A stretch of DNA of 64,000 bases, taken from positions 1-64,000 of the forward strand of contig NZ_FODD01000033.1 of the NCBI RefSeq assembly GCF_900110255.1, written 5' to 3'. Positions within the stretch are counted from its first letter, which is position 1. The number at the start of each line of letters is the position of its first letter. Below the pieces are notes generated by a model, which worked only from the letters and a program-made list of their open reading frames with translations, was not told the DNA's origin and did no database searches. Below are positions 33,849 through 42,750 of the stretch, one piece after another. Source of the stretch: Actinacidiphila rubida. Lineage in GTDB: Bacteria; Actinomycetota; Actinomycetes; Streptomycetales; Streptomycetaceae. A program made the position numbers and the translations under genes.

Positions 33849-34988
33849 GTGTCGAACCAGAAGTCGAACCAGAACGCCGACCAGAACGCCGACCAGAACG
33901 CGGACCTGACGGCGGGCCAGGGGCCCGGCGGGGTGCCGGGCCAGGGGCGGGCCGGTGCCGGCGGGCCGTGGCCGGCGCAGCGGGTGCTGGAGCGGGTGGA
34001 GGAGCGGCTGGTGTCGTTCCTGGCCGCCGAGCGCGAGCAGTGGACGGGGATCGAGGAGCGGGCGGTGGTGCCCATCGACGCGCTGGCGGAGCTGATCGCC
34101 GCGGGCGGCAAGCGGATCCGGCCGGCGTTCCTGGTCGCGGGATACCTGGCGGCCGGCGGTGACCCGCAGGATCCCGCGGTGGTCTCGGCGGCGGCCGCCG
34201 CCGAGATGCTCCACATCTCCGCGCTGGTCCACGACGACGTGCTGGACGACTCCGGGGTGCGGCGCGGGCGGCCGACGGTGCACGCGGCGCAGATGGCACT
34301 GCACCGGGAGCGGGGCTGGCAGGGCGAGGCCCGCCGGTTCGGCGAGGGCGTGGCGATCCTGGTCGGGGACCTGGCGCTGGTCTACAGCGGGCAGTTGATG
34401 GCGCAGGCCCAGGCGCCGGCGGCGGCGGTCGCCGCGTTCGACACGCTGCGCTCGGAAGTGATGATCGGCCAGTACATGGACGTGGCGGCCGCCGCGGAGT
34501 TCAGCGTCGATCCGCGGCTGTCGCGGCTGATCGCGGTGATCAAGTCCGGCCGCTACAGCATCCACCGGCCGCTGGTGGTCGGTGCCGCGGCGGCCGGCCG
34601 CGGTGATCTGGCGGCGGCGTTCGAGGAGTACGGGGAGGCGGTCGGCGAGGCGTTCCAGCTGCGCGACGACCTGCTGGACGCCTTCGGCGACGGCGCCGAC
34701 ACCGGCAAGCCGGCCGGACTGGACTTCACCCAGCACAAGATGACGCTGCTGCTGGGCTGGGCGATGCAGCGCGACGAGCACATCGCGGCGCTGGTCACCC
34801 AGCCCGGCCACAGCCCGCAGCAGGTGCGGCGCCGCCTGCTGGACACCGGCGTGCCCGCCGACGTCGAAGCGCACATCGCGGCCCTGGTGGAGCGCGGCAC
34901 CAAGGCGATCGCCGACGCCCCGATCAGCGAGCAGTGGCGGCAGGAACTGGCCCGCATGGCCCACAAGGTCGCCTACCGCAGCGCCTGA
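33849..34988 (+). CDS. Polyprenyl (geranyl/farnesyl/geranylgeranyl) diphosphate synthase
   Basis: A 379-residue trans-prenyltransferase with both aspartate-rich motifs: HDDVLDDSG (D129-D133) and LRDDLLDAFGD (D273-D277). GGKRIRPAFL binds the homoallylic substrate. The residues four and five before the first motif are Ala and Ser, small rather than aromatic, which suggests a product longer than C15, but this is inference. The N-terminal 45 residues are a low-complexity tail with repeated NADQ. The GTG start at 33849 follows GAGGAG. It lies between the naphthoquinone genes and the Ebo operon and could serve either. Confidence 0.9.
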   Translation: MSNQKSNQNADQNADQNADLTAGQGPGGVPGQGRAGAGGPWPAQRVLERVEERLVSFLAAEREQWTGIEERAVVPIDALAELIAAGGKRIRPAFLVAGYLAAGGDPQDPAVVSAAAAAEMLHISALVHDDVLDDSGVRRGRPTVHAAQMALHRERGWQGEARRFGEGVAILVGDLALVYSGQLMAQAQAPAAAVAAFDTLRSEVMIGQYMDVAAAAEFSVDPRLSRLIAVIKSGRYSIHRPLVVGAAAAGRGDLAAAFEEYGEAVGEAFQLRDDLLDAFGDGADTGKPAGLDFTQHKMTLLLGWAMQRDEHIAALVTQPGHSPQQVRRRLLDTGVPADVEAHIAALVERGTKAIADAPISEQWRQELARMAHKVAYRSA

Positions 34989-35621
34989 CCCCACTCCGTC
35001 AGGCACCGCCCGCCGGGCCCCCACTCCGTCAGGCCTCCAACCGCCGGGCCCCGCCCGCCCCTTGTGGTGCGCGCCCGCGCGGGGTGACCCGTGCGCCGGG
35101 TCCGTCCGCGGGGCGGGGGCCGGTCCCCGCCTCCCGAGCCGGTCGCGTCGGCCGGGGCCGGGGCGGGGGTGGGGCGTCCGAAAAGTGCCCTCGAACGGGA
35201 CCCGAGCCGGTTGCGAGAGGCGGGGAGCAGGATGTGCGGCGTTCGAGATCCATTCGCACGGTGTCCCGCGCCGCGGGGTGCCTGAGGTGTCCCGGCGATC
35301 CCCCCACGCCGTGTGCCGTCCTGTCCTGCCCGCCGTGGCCCGCCCGGGCCCGATGCGGGTCCGCCGTCCTCGCCCGGTGCCCTCTCGTGCCTGGTCGTGG
35401 CGGGCGTGTTCGGGCAGTGCCCGTACGGGTGCGGCGGCACGGCGGCGGTGCGGCGGTGCGGTGGTGGCCGTGCGTCGCCTGCCGGGACGGGCGGGCGGTG
35501 CGGCACGGGGCCGTGGCCGCGGCGCCTGTGTTCCAGCGGCCCCGCGTTCGTGCCGGCGGCACGGCCGGGCCCGTTCCGCGGGTATCGGTTTGCGCCACTG
35601 ACGCTGTTCAGGAGGTTTTTC
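34989..35621. other. Intergenic region upstream of the Ebo-type operon
   Basis: About 630 bases without a supportable gene. It begins with a 30-bp-period direct repeat: CCCCACTCCGTCAGGC at 34989 and 35019, each followed by a CCGCCGGGCCC-like string. The rest is GC-rich, with open frames lacking motifs. The operon's promoter must lie here. A clear AGGAGG at 35610-35615 serves the first gene. Confidence 0.5.
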
Positions 35622-36770
35622 GTGTCCGAGGATCAGTCCGGGATCGTCGCGCGTGCCAGGGGCGGGGACGTGACGGGCGTGTGGTTGGTGGGGGCCCGCG
35701 GTTCGGTGGCCACGACGGTGGTGGCCGGGTGCGCGGCGGTGGCGGCCGGGCTGCGGCCGGGCGTGGGGATGGTCACCGAGACGCAGGTGTGCGCGCAGGC
35801 GGGTCTGCCGCCGCTGGGCTCGTTGGTCTTCGGCGGCCACGACACCGTGGAGGGATCGCTGCCCAAGCGGGCGGAGGAACTGGCCGGGCAGGGCGTGCTG
35901 CCGCACGGGCTGGCGCGGTCGGTGCACGGTGAACTGGCCGCGGCCGACCGGGAGATCCGCGTCGGCGGGCCGCTGCCGGGCGAGCGGCGCGGGGACGGGG
36001 AGCTGATCGCGGCGTTCGCCGCGGACATCGAGGACTTCACCGCGCGCACCGGCGCCGCCCGCACCGTGGTGGTCAACGTCGCCTCGACCGAGCCGGTGCC
36101 GCCGCCCGGCCAGGTGCGGCTGCCGGCCAGTTCGCTGTATGCGGCGGCGGCACTGCGCGCGGGCTGCTCCTACGTCAACTTCACCCCCTCGACCGGGATC
36201 CGGCATCCGGAGCTGGCCGCGCAGGCGGCCGCCGCGGGCGTGCCGTGGGCGGGCCGGGACGGCAAGACCGGGCAGACGCTGCTGCGCGCGGTGCTGGCGC
36301 CGATGTTCGCGCAGCGGGCCCTCGCGGTGCGGGCCTGGTCGGGCGCGAACCTGCTGGGCGGCGGCGACGGCGCGGCGCTGGCCGACGAGGCGGCCGCGGC
36401 GGCCAAGAACGCGGGCAAGGCGCGGGTGCTGCACGACACGCTCGCAACGGTGCCCGAGGGCGAGGTCCACATCGACGACGTGCCGGCGATGGGGGAGTGG
36501 AAGACCGCTTGGGACCACGTGGCCTTCGACGGGTTCCTGGGCACCCGGATGGTGCTGCAGACGATCTGGCAGGGCTGCGACTCCGCGCTGGCCGCACCGC
36601 TGGTGCTGGACCTGGCGCGGCTGGTGGCCCGCGCCCACGAGCGGGGACTGAGCGGGCCGCTGGACGAGCTGGGCTTCTACTTCAAGGACCCCGACGGCCC
36701 CACCTCGGCGCTGTCCGAGCAGTACCGGCACCTGGTCGCGTTCGCGGACCGGCTGGGCGGGCCGGCGTGA
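35622..36770 (+). CDS. Inositol-3-phosphate synthase family protein of the Ebo operon
   Basis: A 382-residue member of the myo-inositol-phosphate synthase family. It has a GARGSVATTVVAG NAD-binding loop, NVASTEP, NFTPSTGIRHPE, GRDGKTGQTLLR and WSGANLLGGGDG, the standard family blocks including the catalytic lysines. These enzymes isomerise glucose 6-phosphate to inositol 3-phosphate by an NAD-dependent oxidation, aldol and reduction. It opens the Ebo-type operon and is coupled to EboC by a four-base overlap. The usual Ebo cyclase, a dehydroquinate-synthase-like protein, is absent. The GTG start follows AGGAGG at good spacing. Confidence 0.88.
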   Translation: MSEDQSGIVARARGGDVTGVWLVGARGSVATTVVAGCAAVAAGLRPGVGMVTETQVCAQAGLPPLGSLVFGGHDTVEGSLPKRAEELAGQGVLPHGLARSVHGELAAADREIRVGGPLPGERRGDGELIAAFAADIEDFTARTGAARTVVVNVASTEPVPPPGQVRLPASSLYAAAALRAGCSYVNFTPSTGIRHPELAAQAAAAGVPWAGRDGKTGQTLLRAVLAPMFAQRALAVRAWSGANLLGGGDGAALADEAAAAAKNAGKARVLHDTLATVPEGEVHIDDVPAMGEWKTAWDHVAFDGFLGTRMVLQTIWQGCDSALAAPLVLDLARLVARAHERGLSGPLDELGFYFKDPDGPTSALSEQYRHLVAFADRLGGPA

Positions 36771-37729
36771 GCCGGCCCCGTGACTGGGCCGAACTGCTGC
36801 GCGTGTCCGCGCTGTTCACCGTGCCCGGCGACGTCCTGGCCGGGACCGCGGCCACCGGGCGGCGGCCCGGCGCGCGCACCGCGTGCGCGGCGGCGGCCTC
36901 GCTGTGCCTGTACCAGGCGGGCATGGCCCTCAACGACTGGGCGGACCGCGAGGAGGACGCCCGCGAGCGCCCCCAGCGGGTGCTGCCCTCGGGCCGGATC
37001 ACCCCCGGCCAGGCCCTGGCGGCCGGGATCGGGCTGACCGCGGCCGGGCTGGGCCTGGCCGCCGTCGCCGGCCGCACCACCGCGCTGTGCGCGGCCGCGC
37101 TGGCCGGCACCGTGTGGGCCTACGACCTGCGCCTGAAGCACACCCCGGCCGGGCCCGCGGCGATGGCCGCCGCCCGCGGCCTGGACCTGCTGATGGGCGC
37201 CGCGGCCACCGCCGGCCGCCCGCCCACCGCCACCGGCGCGGGTGGCGCGGGTGGTGCGGGGCGGGCGCTGGTGCCCGCGGCGCTGCTGGGCGCGCACACC
37301 TACGCGGTGACCGCGGTCTCCCGCAGTGAGACGCGCGGCGGCGCGCCGGGCACCGCGGCCGCGGCGCTGGGCACCACCGCCGTCCTCGGCGCGCTGACCG
37401 CCGGCCTCCTGCCCACCCCCACCCCCCTGCGCCCCCGGACCGCACCCGCGCCCGCGCCTGTTCCGGTGCGTGGCGCGTCGGGCGGTGCGCGGTGGCTGCG
37501 GGCCGCGCTGGCGGGGGTGTACGTGGCGACGGCGGGCCGGCCGCTGCTGCACGCCGCGCTGAACGCGTCGCCGCCGCTGACGCAGAAGGCCGTCGGCGGC
37601 GGGATCAAGGCGGTGATCCCGCTGCAGGCGGGGCTGGCAGCCCGCTCCGGGGCGGTGGCCCTGGCCGGCGCGCTGGCCGCCCTGGCGCCGGTGGCCGGGC
37701 GGGTCGCGCGGAAGGTGAGCGTGACATGA
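36767..37729 (+). CDS. eboC: EboC, UbiA-like membrane prenyltransferase family
   Basis: A 320-residue polytopic membrane protein of the UbiA superfamily with about eight hydrophobic segments. The first Asp-rich motif is NDWADREEDARERP (NDxxD) with RVLPSG following, as in EboC proteins. The second motif region is weak: YDLRLKHTPAGPAAMAAARGLDLLMG. UbiA enzymes transfer a polyprenyl group to an acceptor in the membrane; EboC's substrate is unknown. The GTG start overlaps the cyclase gene and the stop overlaps the next start. A low-complexity PTPTPLRP loop interrupts the C-terminal half. Confidence 0.87.
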   Translation: MSRPRDWAELLRVSALFTVPGDVLAGTAATGRRPGARTACAAAASLCLYQAGMALNDWADREEDARERPQRVLPSGRITPGQALAAGIGLTAAGLGLAAVAGRTTALCAAALAGTVWAYDLRLKHTPAGPAAMAAARGLDLLMGAAATAGRPPTATGAGGAGGAGRALVPAALLGAHTYAVTAVSRSETRGGAPGTAAAALGTTAVLGALTAGLLPTPTPLRPRTAPAPAPVPVRGASGGARWLRAALAGVYVATAGRPLLHAALNASPPLTQKAVGGGIKAVIPLQAGLAARSGAVALAGALAALAPVAGRVARKVSVT

Positions 37730-38658
37730 GCCTGAAGCTGGGCTACGGCACGAACGGGCTGACGGACCTGCGGCTGGACGACGCGCTGGGGCTGCTGGCC
37801 GATCTGGGCTACGACGGTGTGGGTCTGACGCTGGACCACATGCACCTGGACCCGCTGGCACCCGATCTGGGCGCGCGGGCCGCGACGGTGGCCCGGCGCC
37901 TGGACGCGCTGGGACTGTCGGTGGCGGTGGAGACCGGCGCGCGCTACGTGCTGGACCCGCGGGCCAAGCACGGCCCGTCCCTGCTGGATGCGGACCCGCA
38001 GGCCCGGGCGCAGCGGGCCGGCCTGCTGGTCACCGCGGTGCGGGTGGCGGCCGACCTCGGCGCCGTGGTGGTGCACGGCTTCAGCGGGCCGCTGCCCGCG
38101 GGCATGGCACCCGCCCGCGGATGGCACCTGCTGCAGGACGCGCTGGAACCGGTGCTCCACGCGGCGCACCAGGCCGGCGTGGTGCTGGCGATCGAGCCCG
38201 AACCGGGCCACCTGGTCGGCACGTTGGCCGACTTCCACCAGCTGCGCGACCGGCTGGGCGATCCGCCGGGCCTGCGGCTGACCCTGGACATCGGGCACTG
38301 CCAGTGCCTGGAACCGGACCCGCCGCAGCGCTGCGTGGCCGCGGCCGCGCCGTGGCTGGCACACGTGCAGATCGAGGACATGCGCCGCGGCGTCCACGAG
38401 CACCTGCCCTTCGGCGACGGCGAGATCGACTTCCCGCCGGTGCTGGACGCCCTGGACGCCTGCGGCTACCAGGGCCTGGTCGTCGTCGAGCTGCCCCGGC
38501 ACAGCCACGCCGGTCCCGCGCTGGCCGCCGCGTCGCTGGAGTTCCTGCGCACGGCACGGCCCGCACACACGGCCCGCACCACAGCAGGAGCAGCAGCAGG
38601 GGCAGGCGCCGGCGTCGCGCCGGCGGGACGGAGCGAGGAAGGCGGCAGGCGATGGTGA
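37726..38658 (+). CDS. Sugar phosphate isomerase/epimerase-like TIM barrel (Ebo-associated)
   Basis: A 310-residue xylose-isomerase-like TIM barrel (AP endonuclease 2 family). It has KLGYGTNGLTDLRLDDAL at strand 1, AIEPEPGHLVG, LTLDIGHCQC, VQIEDMRRGVHEHLPFGDGEID and VVVELPRHSH, supplying Glu/Asp/His metal ligands. It likely isomerises or epimerises a sugar or cyclitol phosphate in the Ebo pathway. The last 40 residues are Ala/Thr/Gly low complexity. It is coupled to EboC by ATGA and overlaps the EboA start by seven bases. Confidence 0.83.
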   Translation: MSLKLGYGTNGLTDLRLDDALGLLADLGYDGVGLTLDHMHLDPLAPDLGARAATVARRLDALGLSVAVETGARYVLDPRAKHGPSLLDADPQARAQRAGLLVTAVRVAADLGAVVVHGFSGPLPAGMAPARGWHLLQDALEPVLHAAHQAGVVLAIEPEPGHLVGTLADFHQLRDRLGDPPGLRLTLDIGHCQCLEPDPPQRCVAAAAPWLAHVQIEDMRRGVHEHLPFGDGEIDFPPVLDALDACGYQGLVVVELPRHSHAGPALAAASLEFLRTARPAHTARTTAGAAAGAGAGVAPAGRSEEGGRRW

Positions 38659-39260
38659 CGGGCGCGGCACAGGTACGGGCGGGACTGCCGGCCGCGGGCG
38701 CGGCATGGCTGGACGCGGCGCTGACCGCGGCGGCCGAGGAAACCACGGCCCCCGGACCCGCCGCGATGCCCGCCTGGCAGGTCGCGTTCGCCTCCGCGGG
38801 CCGCGCCCTGGACGGCGAGCAGGCCGCCGACGCGGCGCGGGTGCTGCTGCTGGAGGCGGCCGGCGCCGGCGGGCCGGTGCTGGCGCGCCTGTACCGGCGC
38901 GGAAGCGCCGGCGAGCGGCGCGCGGTGCTGGCGGCGCTGCCCGTCCTGGACGTCGACCCCGGCGACGGGCTGCCGCTGGTGGAGGACGCGCTGCGGACCA
39001 ACGACACCCGGCTGGTGGCCGCGGCCCTGGGCCCCTACGCCGCCGCCCACCTGCCGGCCCACGCCTGGCGGCACGCGGTCCTCAAATGCCTGTTCACCGG
39101 CGTGCCGGTGACGGTGATCGCCGGCCTTGAACGGCGGGCGGCAGGCGACGGCGAACTGGCCCGGATGCTGCGGGACTTCGCCGCCGAACGCGTCGCGGCC
39201 GCCCGCGCGGTCCCGGCGGACCTGACACAGGTGCTGGCGTTGACCGAGCAGGAAGGCTGA
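38652..39260 (+). CDS. eboA: EboA-domain protein
   Basis: A 202-residue soluble helical-repeat protein with HEAT-like alternation: ERRAVLAALPVLD, VEDALRTNDTRLVAAALGPYAA, and the EboA hallmark stretch WRHAVLKCLFTGVPVTVIAGL. EboA is the name-giving protein of the operon. It has no known catalytic activity and was implicated in metabolite traffic in cyanobacteria. Its place between the TIM barrel and TatD genes is the standard Ebo arrangement. No signal peptide. Confidence 0.88.
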   Translation: MVTGAAQVRAGLPAAGAAWLDAALTAAAEETTAPGPAAMPAWQVAFASAGRALDGEQAADAARVLLLEAAGAGGPVLARLYRRGSAGERRAVLAALPVLDVDPGDGLPLVEDALRTNDTRLVAAALGPYAAAHLPAHAWRHAVLKCLFTGVPVTVIAGLERRAAGDGELARMLRDFAAERVAAARAVPADLTQVLALTEQEG

Positions 39261-39268
39261 GGTTGGCG

Positions 39269-40129
39269 ATGCGAATCTTCGACCCGCACATCCACATGAC
39301 GTCCCGGACCACCGACGACTACGCGGCGATGCACGCGGCCGGCGTGCGGGCCCTGGTCGAACCGTCGTTCTGGCTGGGGCAGCCCCGCACCTCCCCGCAG
39401 ACGTTCTTCGACTACTTCGACGCGCTGCTGGGCTGGGAGCCGTTCCGCGCCGCGCAGTACGGCATCGCCCATCACTGCACGCTGGCGCTCAACCCCAAGG
39501 AGGCCAACGACCCGCGGCTGGCGGAGGTCCTGGACGAACTGCCCGCCTACCTGCTCAAGGACCAGGTCGTGGCCGTCGGGGAGATCGGCTACGACGCGAT
39601 GACCCCGGCCGAGGACCAGGCACTGGCCGTGCAGCTGGAACTGGCCGCGGCCGCCGGCCTGCCCGCGCTGGTCCACACCCCGCACCGCGACAAACTCGCC
39701 GGAGTGCACCGCACCCTGCAGATGGTCGCCGACTCCCCGCTGCCCGTCGAACGGGTCCTGCTGGACCACCTCAACGAGACGACGGTCGCCGCCGCCCGCG
39801 AGTCCGGCGCGTGGATGGGCTTCTCGGTCTACCCCGACACCAAGATGGACGAACAGCGCATGGTCGCCGTCCTGCGGCAGTACGGCTGCGAGCGGGTCCT
39901 GGTCAACTCCGCCGCCGACTGGGGCCACAGCGACCCGCTGAAGACCCGCAAGGTCGCCGACGCGATGCTCGCCGCCGGCTTCGACCACGACGCGGTCGAC
40001 CTCGTGCTGTGGCGCAACCCGGTGGCCTTCTACGGGCAAAGCGGCCGCCTGCGCCTGGACATCGACCAGGCCCGCACCCACGAGCAGGCACTGTTCGCCG
40101 GCAACTCCGTTGCGCGCGGAGGCGAGTGA
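39269..40129 (+). CDS. eboB: EboB, TatD-family metal-dependent hydrolase
   Basis: A 286-residue amidohydrolase-superfamily protein with the metal-binding DPHIHM motif (His7, His9), GEIGYD (metal-bridging Glu), HTPHRDK, DHLNE and a late DWGHSDP Asp, all in TatD order. It would hydrolyse a phosphoester, lactone or amide of the Ebo intermediate. The ATG at 39269 has GAGG six bases upstream; a TTG at 39263 is an alternative. It lies nine bases after eboA and four before eboE. Confidence 0.88.
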   Translation: MRIFDPHIHMTSRTTDDYAAMHAAGVRALVEPSFWLGQPRTSPQTFFDYFDALLGWEPFRAAQYGIAHHCTLALNPKEANDPRLAEVLDELPAYLLKDQVVAVGEIGYDAMTPAEDQALAVQLELAAAAGLPALVHTPHRDKLAGVHRTLQMVADSPLPVERVLLDHLNETTVAAARESGAWMGFSVYPDTKMDEQRMVAVLRQYGCERVLVNSAADWGHSDPLKTRKVADAMLAAGFDHDAVDLVLWRNPVAFYGQSGRLRLDIDQARTHEQALFAGNSVARGGE

Positions 40130-40132
40130 GGC

Positions 40133-41305
40133 GTGCGGTTCACCCACCCCGACGGCTCGACCCTCCACCTGGCCTACTGCACCAACGTCCACGGCGCGGA
40201 GACCCTGGACGCGGTGATCGCCCAACTGGGCGCCTACTGCGAACCGGTACGCCGCCACCTGGACACCCCCCGCCTGGGCGTGGGCCTGTGGCTGGCCCGC
40301 GACGCGGCCACCGCCCTGGCCGCCTCACCGGCCGCCCTGGCCCACCTGCGCGGCGAACTGGAACGCCGCTCACTGGAAGTGGTCACCCTCAACGGCTTCC
40401 CCTACCAGGGCTTCGGCGCCGCCAGCGTGAAGTACCGCGTCTACCGGCCCGACTGGACCGAGCCCGCCCGCCTGGACTACACCCTGGACCTGGCGCGGAT
40501 CCTGGCCGCACTGCTGCCCGACGACGTCGGCGAAGGCACCATCTCCACCCTGCCACTGGGCTGGCACACCGCCGTCGACGCCACCGCCCGGCACACCTGC
40601 CGGACCGCCCTGACCACCCTGGCCGGCTCCCTGGACCAACTGCAGCAGGACACCGGCCGCTCGGTGCGCATCGCGGTGGAACCCGAACCGGGCTGCGCGG
40701 TGGAGACCACCGCCGACGCCGTCGACGCCCTCGCGGACCTGCCCGCGCACCGCATCGGCGTGTGCCTGGACACCTGCCACCTGGCCACCGCCTTCGAGGA
40801 ACCGGCCGCCGCACTGGCCCGGTTGCACACCGCCGGCATCGACGTGGTCAAGGCGCAGCTGTCCGCGGCCCTGCACGCCCCCACCCCGGCCGACCCGGCC
40901 GTCCGCACGGCCCTGGCCGCCTTCGACGAACCGCGGTTCCTGCACCAGACCCGCGCCCGCCACGGCACCCTCCTGCACGCCAGCGACGACCTGGGACCGG
41001 CCCTGAACGGCACCGCACTGCCCGACGACGTGCCCTGGCGCTCCCACTTCCACGTGCCGCTGCACGCCCCGCCCGCGCCACCGCTGACCTCCACCACCGC
41101 CGTACTCAAGGACGCACTGGCCGAACTGGCCGGCGGCCGCCACCCCCGCTGCCACCACCTGGAGGTGGAGACCTACACCTGGCAGGCCCTGCCGCCGGCG
41201 CTGCGCCCCGCCGACGACGCCGCCCTGGCCGCCGGGATCGCCGCCGAACTGGCCCTGGCCCGCGACTGGCTGACCGACCTGGGATGCAAGGAGCAGCAGC
41301 CGTGA
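40133..41305 (+). CDS. eboE: EboE, metabolite-traffic TIM-barrel protein
   Basis: A 390-residue TIM-barrel protein of the EboE family, distantly xylose-isomerase-like. The N-terminus RFTHPDGSTLHLAYCTNVHGAETLDAV and VTLNGFPYQGFGAASVKYRVYRPDW are EboE hallmarks. Metal-ligand-like residues occur in VEPEPGC, VCLDTCHLA and HLEVETYTWQ. The reaction is unknown. The GTG start is four bases after eboB and the stop overlaps eboF by four bases. Confidence 0.88.
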   Translation: MRFTHPDGSTLHLAYCTNVHGAETLDAVIAQLGAYCEPVRRHLDTPRLGVGLWLARDAATALAASPAALAHLRGELERRSLEVVTLNGFPYQGFGAASVKYRVYRPDWTEPARLDYTLDLARILAALLPDDVGEGTISTLPLGWHTAVDATARHTCRTALTTLAGSLDQLQQDTGRSVRIAVEPEPGCAVETTADAVDALADLPAHRIGVCLDTCHLATAFEEPAAALARLHTAGIDVVKAQLSAALHAPTPADPAVRTALAAFDEPRFLHQTRARHGTLLHASDDLGPALNGTALPDDVPWRSHFHVPLHAPPAPPLTSTTAVLKDALAELAGGRHPRCHHLEVETYTWQALPPALRPADDAALAAGIAAELALARDWLTDLGCKEQQP

Positions 41306-42678
41306 CACCCACCCCCCTGATGGTCCTCGACGTCGTCGGACTGACCCCCGCCCTGCTGGAGCACATGCCGCACCTGCAGTCCCTGGGCCGCACCGGATCA
41401 CGGGCCGAACTGGGCACCGTCCTGCCCGCGGTGACCTGCAGCGCCCAGTCCACGTTCCTGACCGGCACCCTGCCGGCCGACCACGGCATCGTCGGCAACG
41501 GCTGGTACTTCCGCGACCTGGGCGAGGTCCTGCTGTGGCGGCAGCACAACGGCCTGGTCGGCGGCGACAAACTCTGGGACGCCGCCCGCCGCCGCCACCC
41601 CGGCTACCGCGTGGCGAACATCTGCTGGTGGTACGCGATGGGCGCCGACGTCGACATCACCGTCACCCCCCGCCCCGTCTACCACGCCGACGGCCGCAAG
41701 GAACCCGACTGCTACACCCAGCCGCCCGCCCTGCACGACGAACTGACCACCGCCCTGGGCACGTTCCCGCTGTTCAGCTACTGGGGCCCGGGCGCGGGCA
41801 TCGCCTCCAGCCAGTGGATCATCGACGCCGCCGCCCACGTCAACCGCACCCACCACCCCGACCTGACCCTGGTCTACGTCCCCCACCTGGACTACGACCT
41901 GCAGCGCTACGGACCCCACGACCCGCGCGCCCACGCCGCCGCCACCGCACTCGACGACGCCCTGGCACCGCTGCTGGCCCAGGCCCGCGCCCAGGGCCGC
42001 ACCGTGGTGGCCCTGTCCGAGTACGGCATCACCACCGTCGACCACCCCGTCGACATCAACCGGGCACTGCGCCGCGCCGGCTACCTCGCCGTCCACACCC
42101 AGGCCGGCATGGAGTACCTGGACCCGGCCGCCTCACGGGCCTTCGCCGTCGCCGACCACCAGGTCGCGCACGTCTACGTCCGCGACGACACCGACATCCC
42201 CGCCGTGCGGCAGGTCCTGCAGGACCTGCCCGGCATCGCCCACGTCCTGGACGAGGCCGGCAAGAAGGACAACGGCCTGGACCACCCCCGCTCCGGGGAA
42301 CTCCTGGCGATCGCCGACGCCGACGCCTGGTTCACCTACTACTACTGGCTCGACGACGCCGCCGCCCCGGACTTCGCCCGCCTGGTGGAGATCCACCGCA
42401 AACCCGGCTACGACCCCGCGGAACTGTTCCTCGACCCCCACGACCCCTACGTGAAGGTCAAGGCGGCCACCGCGCTGGCCCGCAAGAAACTCGGGATGCG
42501 CTACCGGATGGCCGTCGTCCCGCTGGACGGCGACGCGGTCCGCGGCAGCCACGGCCGGCTGCCCGACCACGCCCAGGACGCCCCGGTCCTGCTGTGCTCC
42601 ACCCCCGGCGCCCTGCCCGGCCAGGTCGCCGCCACCGACGTCAAAGCGCTGCTGCTGCGCCTGGCAGGCCTCCACTGA
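41302..42678 (+). CDS. eboF: EboF, nucleotide pyrophosphatase/phosphodiesterase-like alkaline phosphatase-fold protein
   Basis: A 458-residue alkaline-phosphatase-fold protein. The first metal Asp is in LMVLDVVG (Asp10). The nucleophile Thr45 lies in LPAVTCSAQSTFLTGTLPADHGI, the classic NPP block. PHLDYDLQRYGP follows. Where NPP enzymes read SDHGM, this protein reads SEYGI, so two metal ligands differ from the classic set; I believe this is usual for EboF. No signal peptide is present. It would cleave a phosphodiester or pyrophosphate in the Ebo product. Last gene of the coupled operon. Confidence 0.86.
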   Translation: MTPTPLMVLDVVGLTPALLEHMPHLQSLGRTGSRAELGTVLPAVTCSAQSTFLTGTLPADHGIVGNGWYFRDLGEVLLWRQHNGLVGGDKLWDAARRRHPGYRVANICWWYAMGADVDITVTPRPVYHADGRKEPDCYTQPPALHDELTTALGTFPLFSYWGPGAGIASSQWIIDAAAHVNRTHHPDLTLVYVPHLDYDLQRYGPHDPRAHAAATALDDALAPLLAQARAQGRTVVALSEYGITTVDHPVDINRALRRAGYLAVHTQAGMEYLDPAASRAFAVADHQVAHVYVRDDTDIPAVRQVLQDLPGIAHVLDEAGKKDNGLDHPRSGELLAIADADAWFTYYYWLDDAAAPDFARLVEIHRKPGYDPAELFLDPHDPYVKVKAATALARKKLGMRYRMAVVPLDGDAVRGSHGRLPDHAQDAPVLLCSTPGALPGQVAATDVKALLLRLAGLH

Positions 42679-42750
42679 CCACCCCGCCGCCACGGCCACC
42701 GGCCACCCCACCCCACCCCACCCCCACCCCTGTTTTTCGACACCCAGTCT

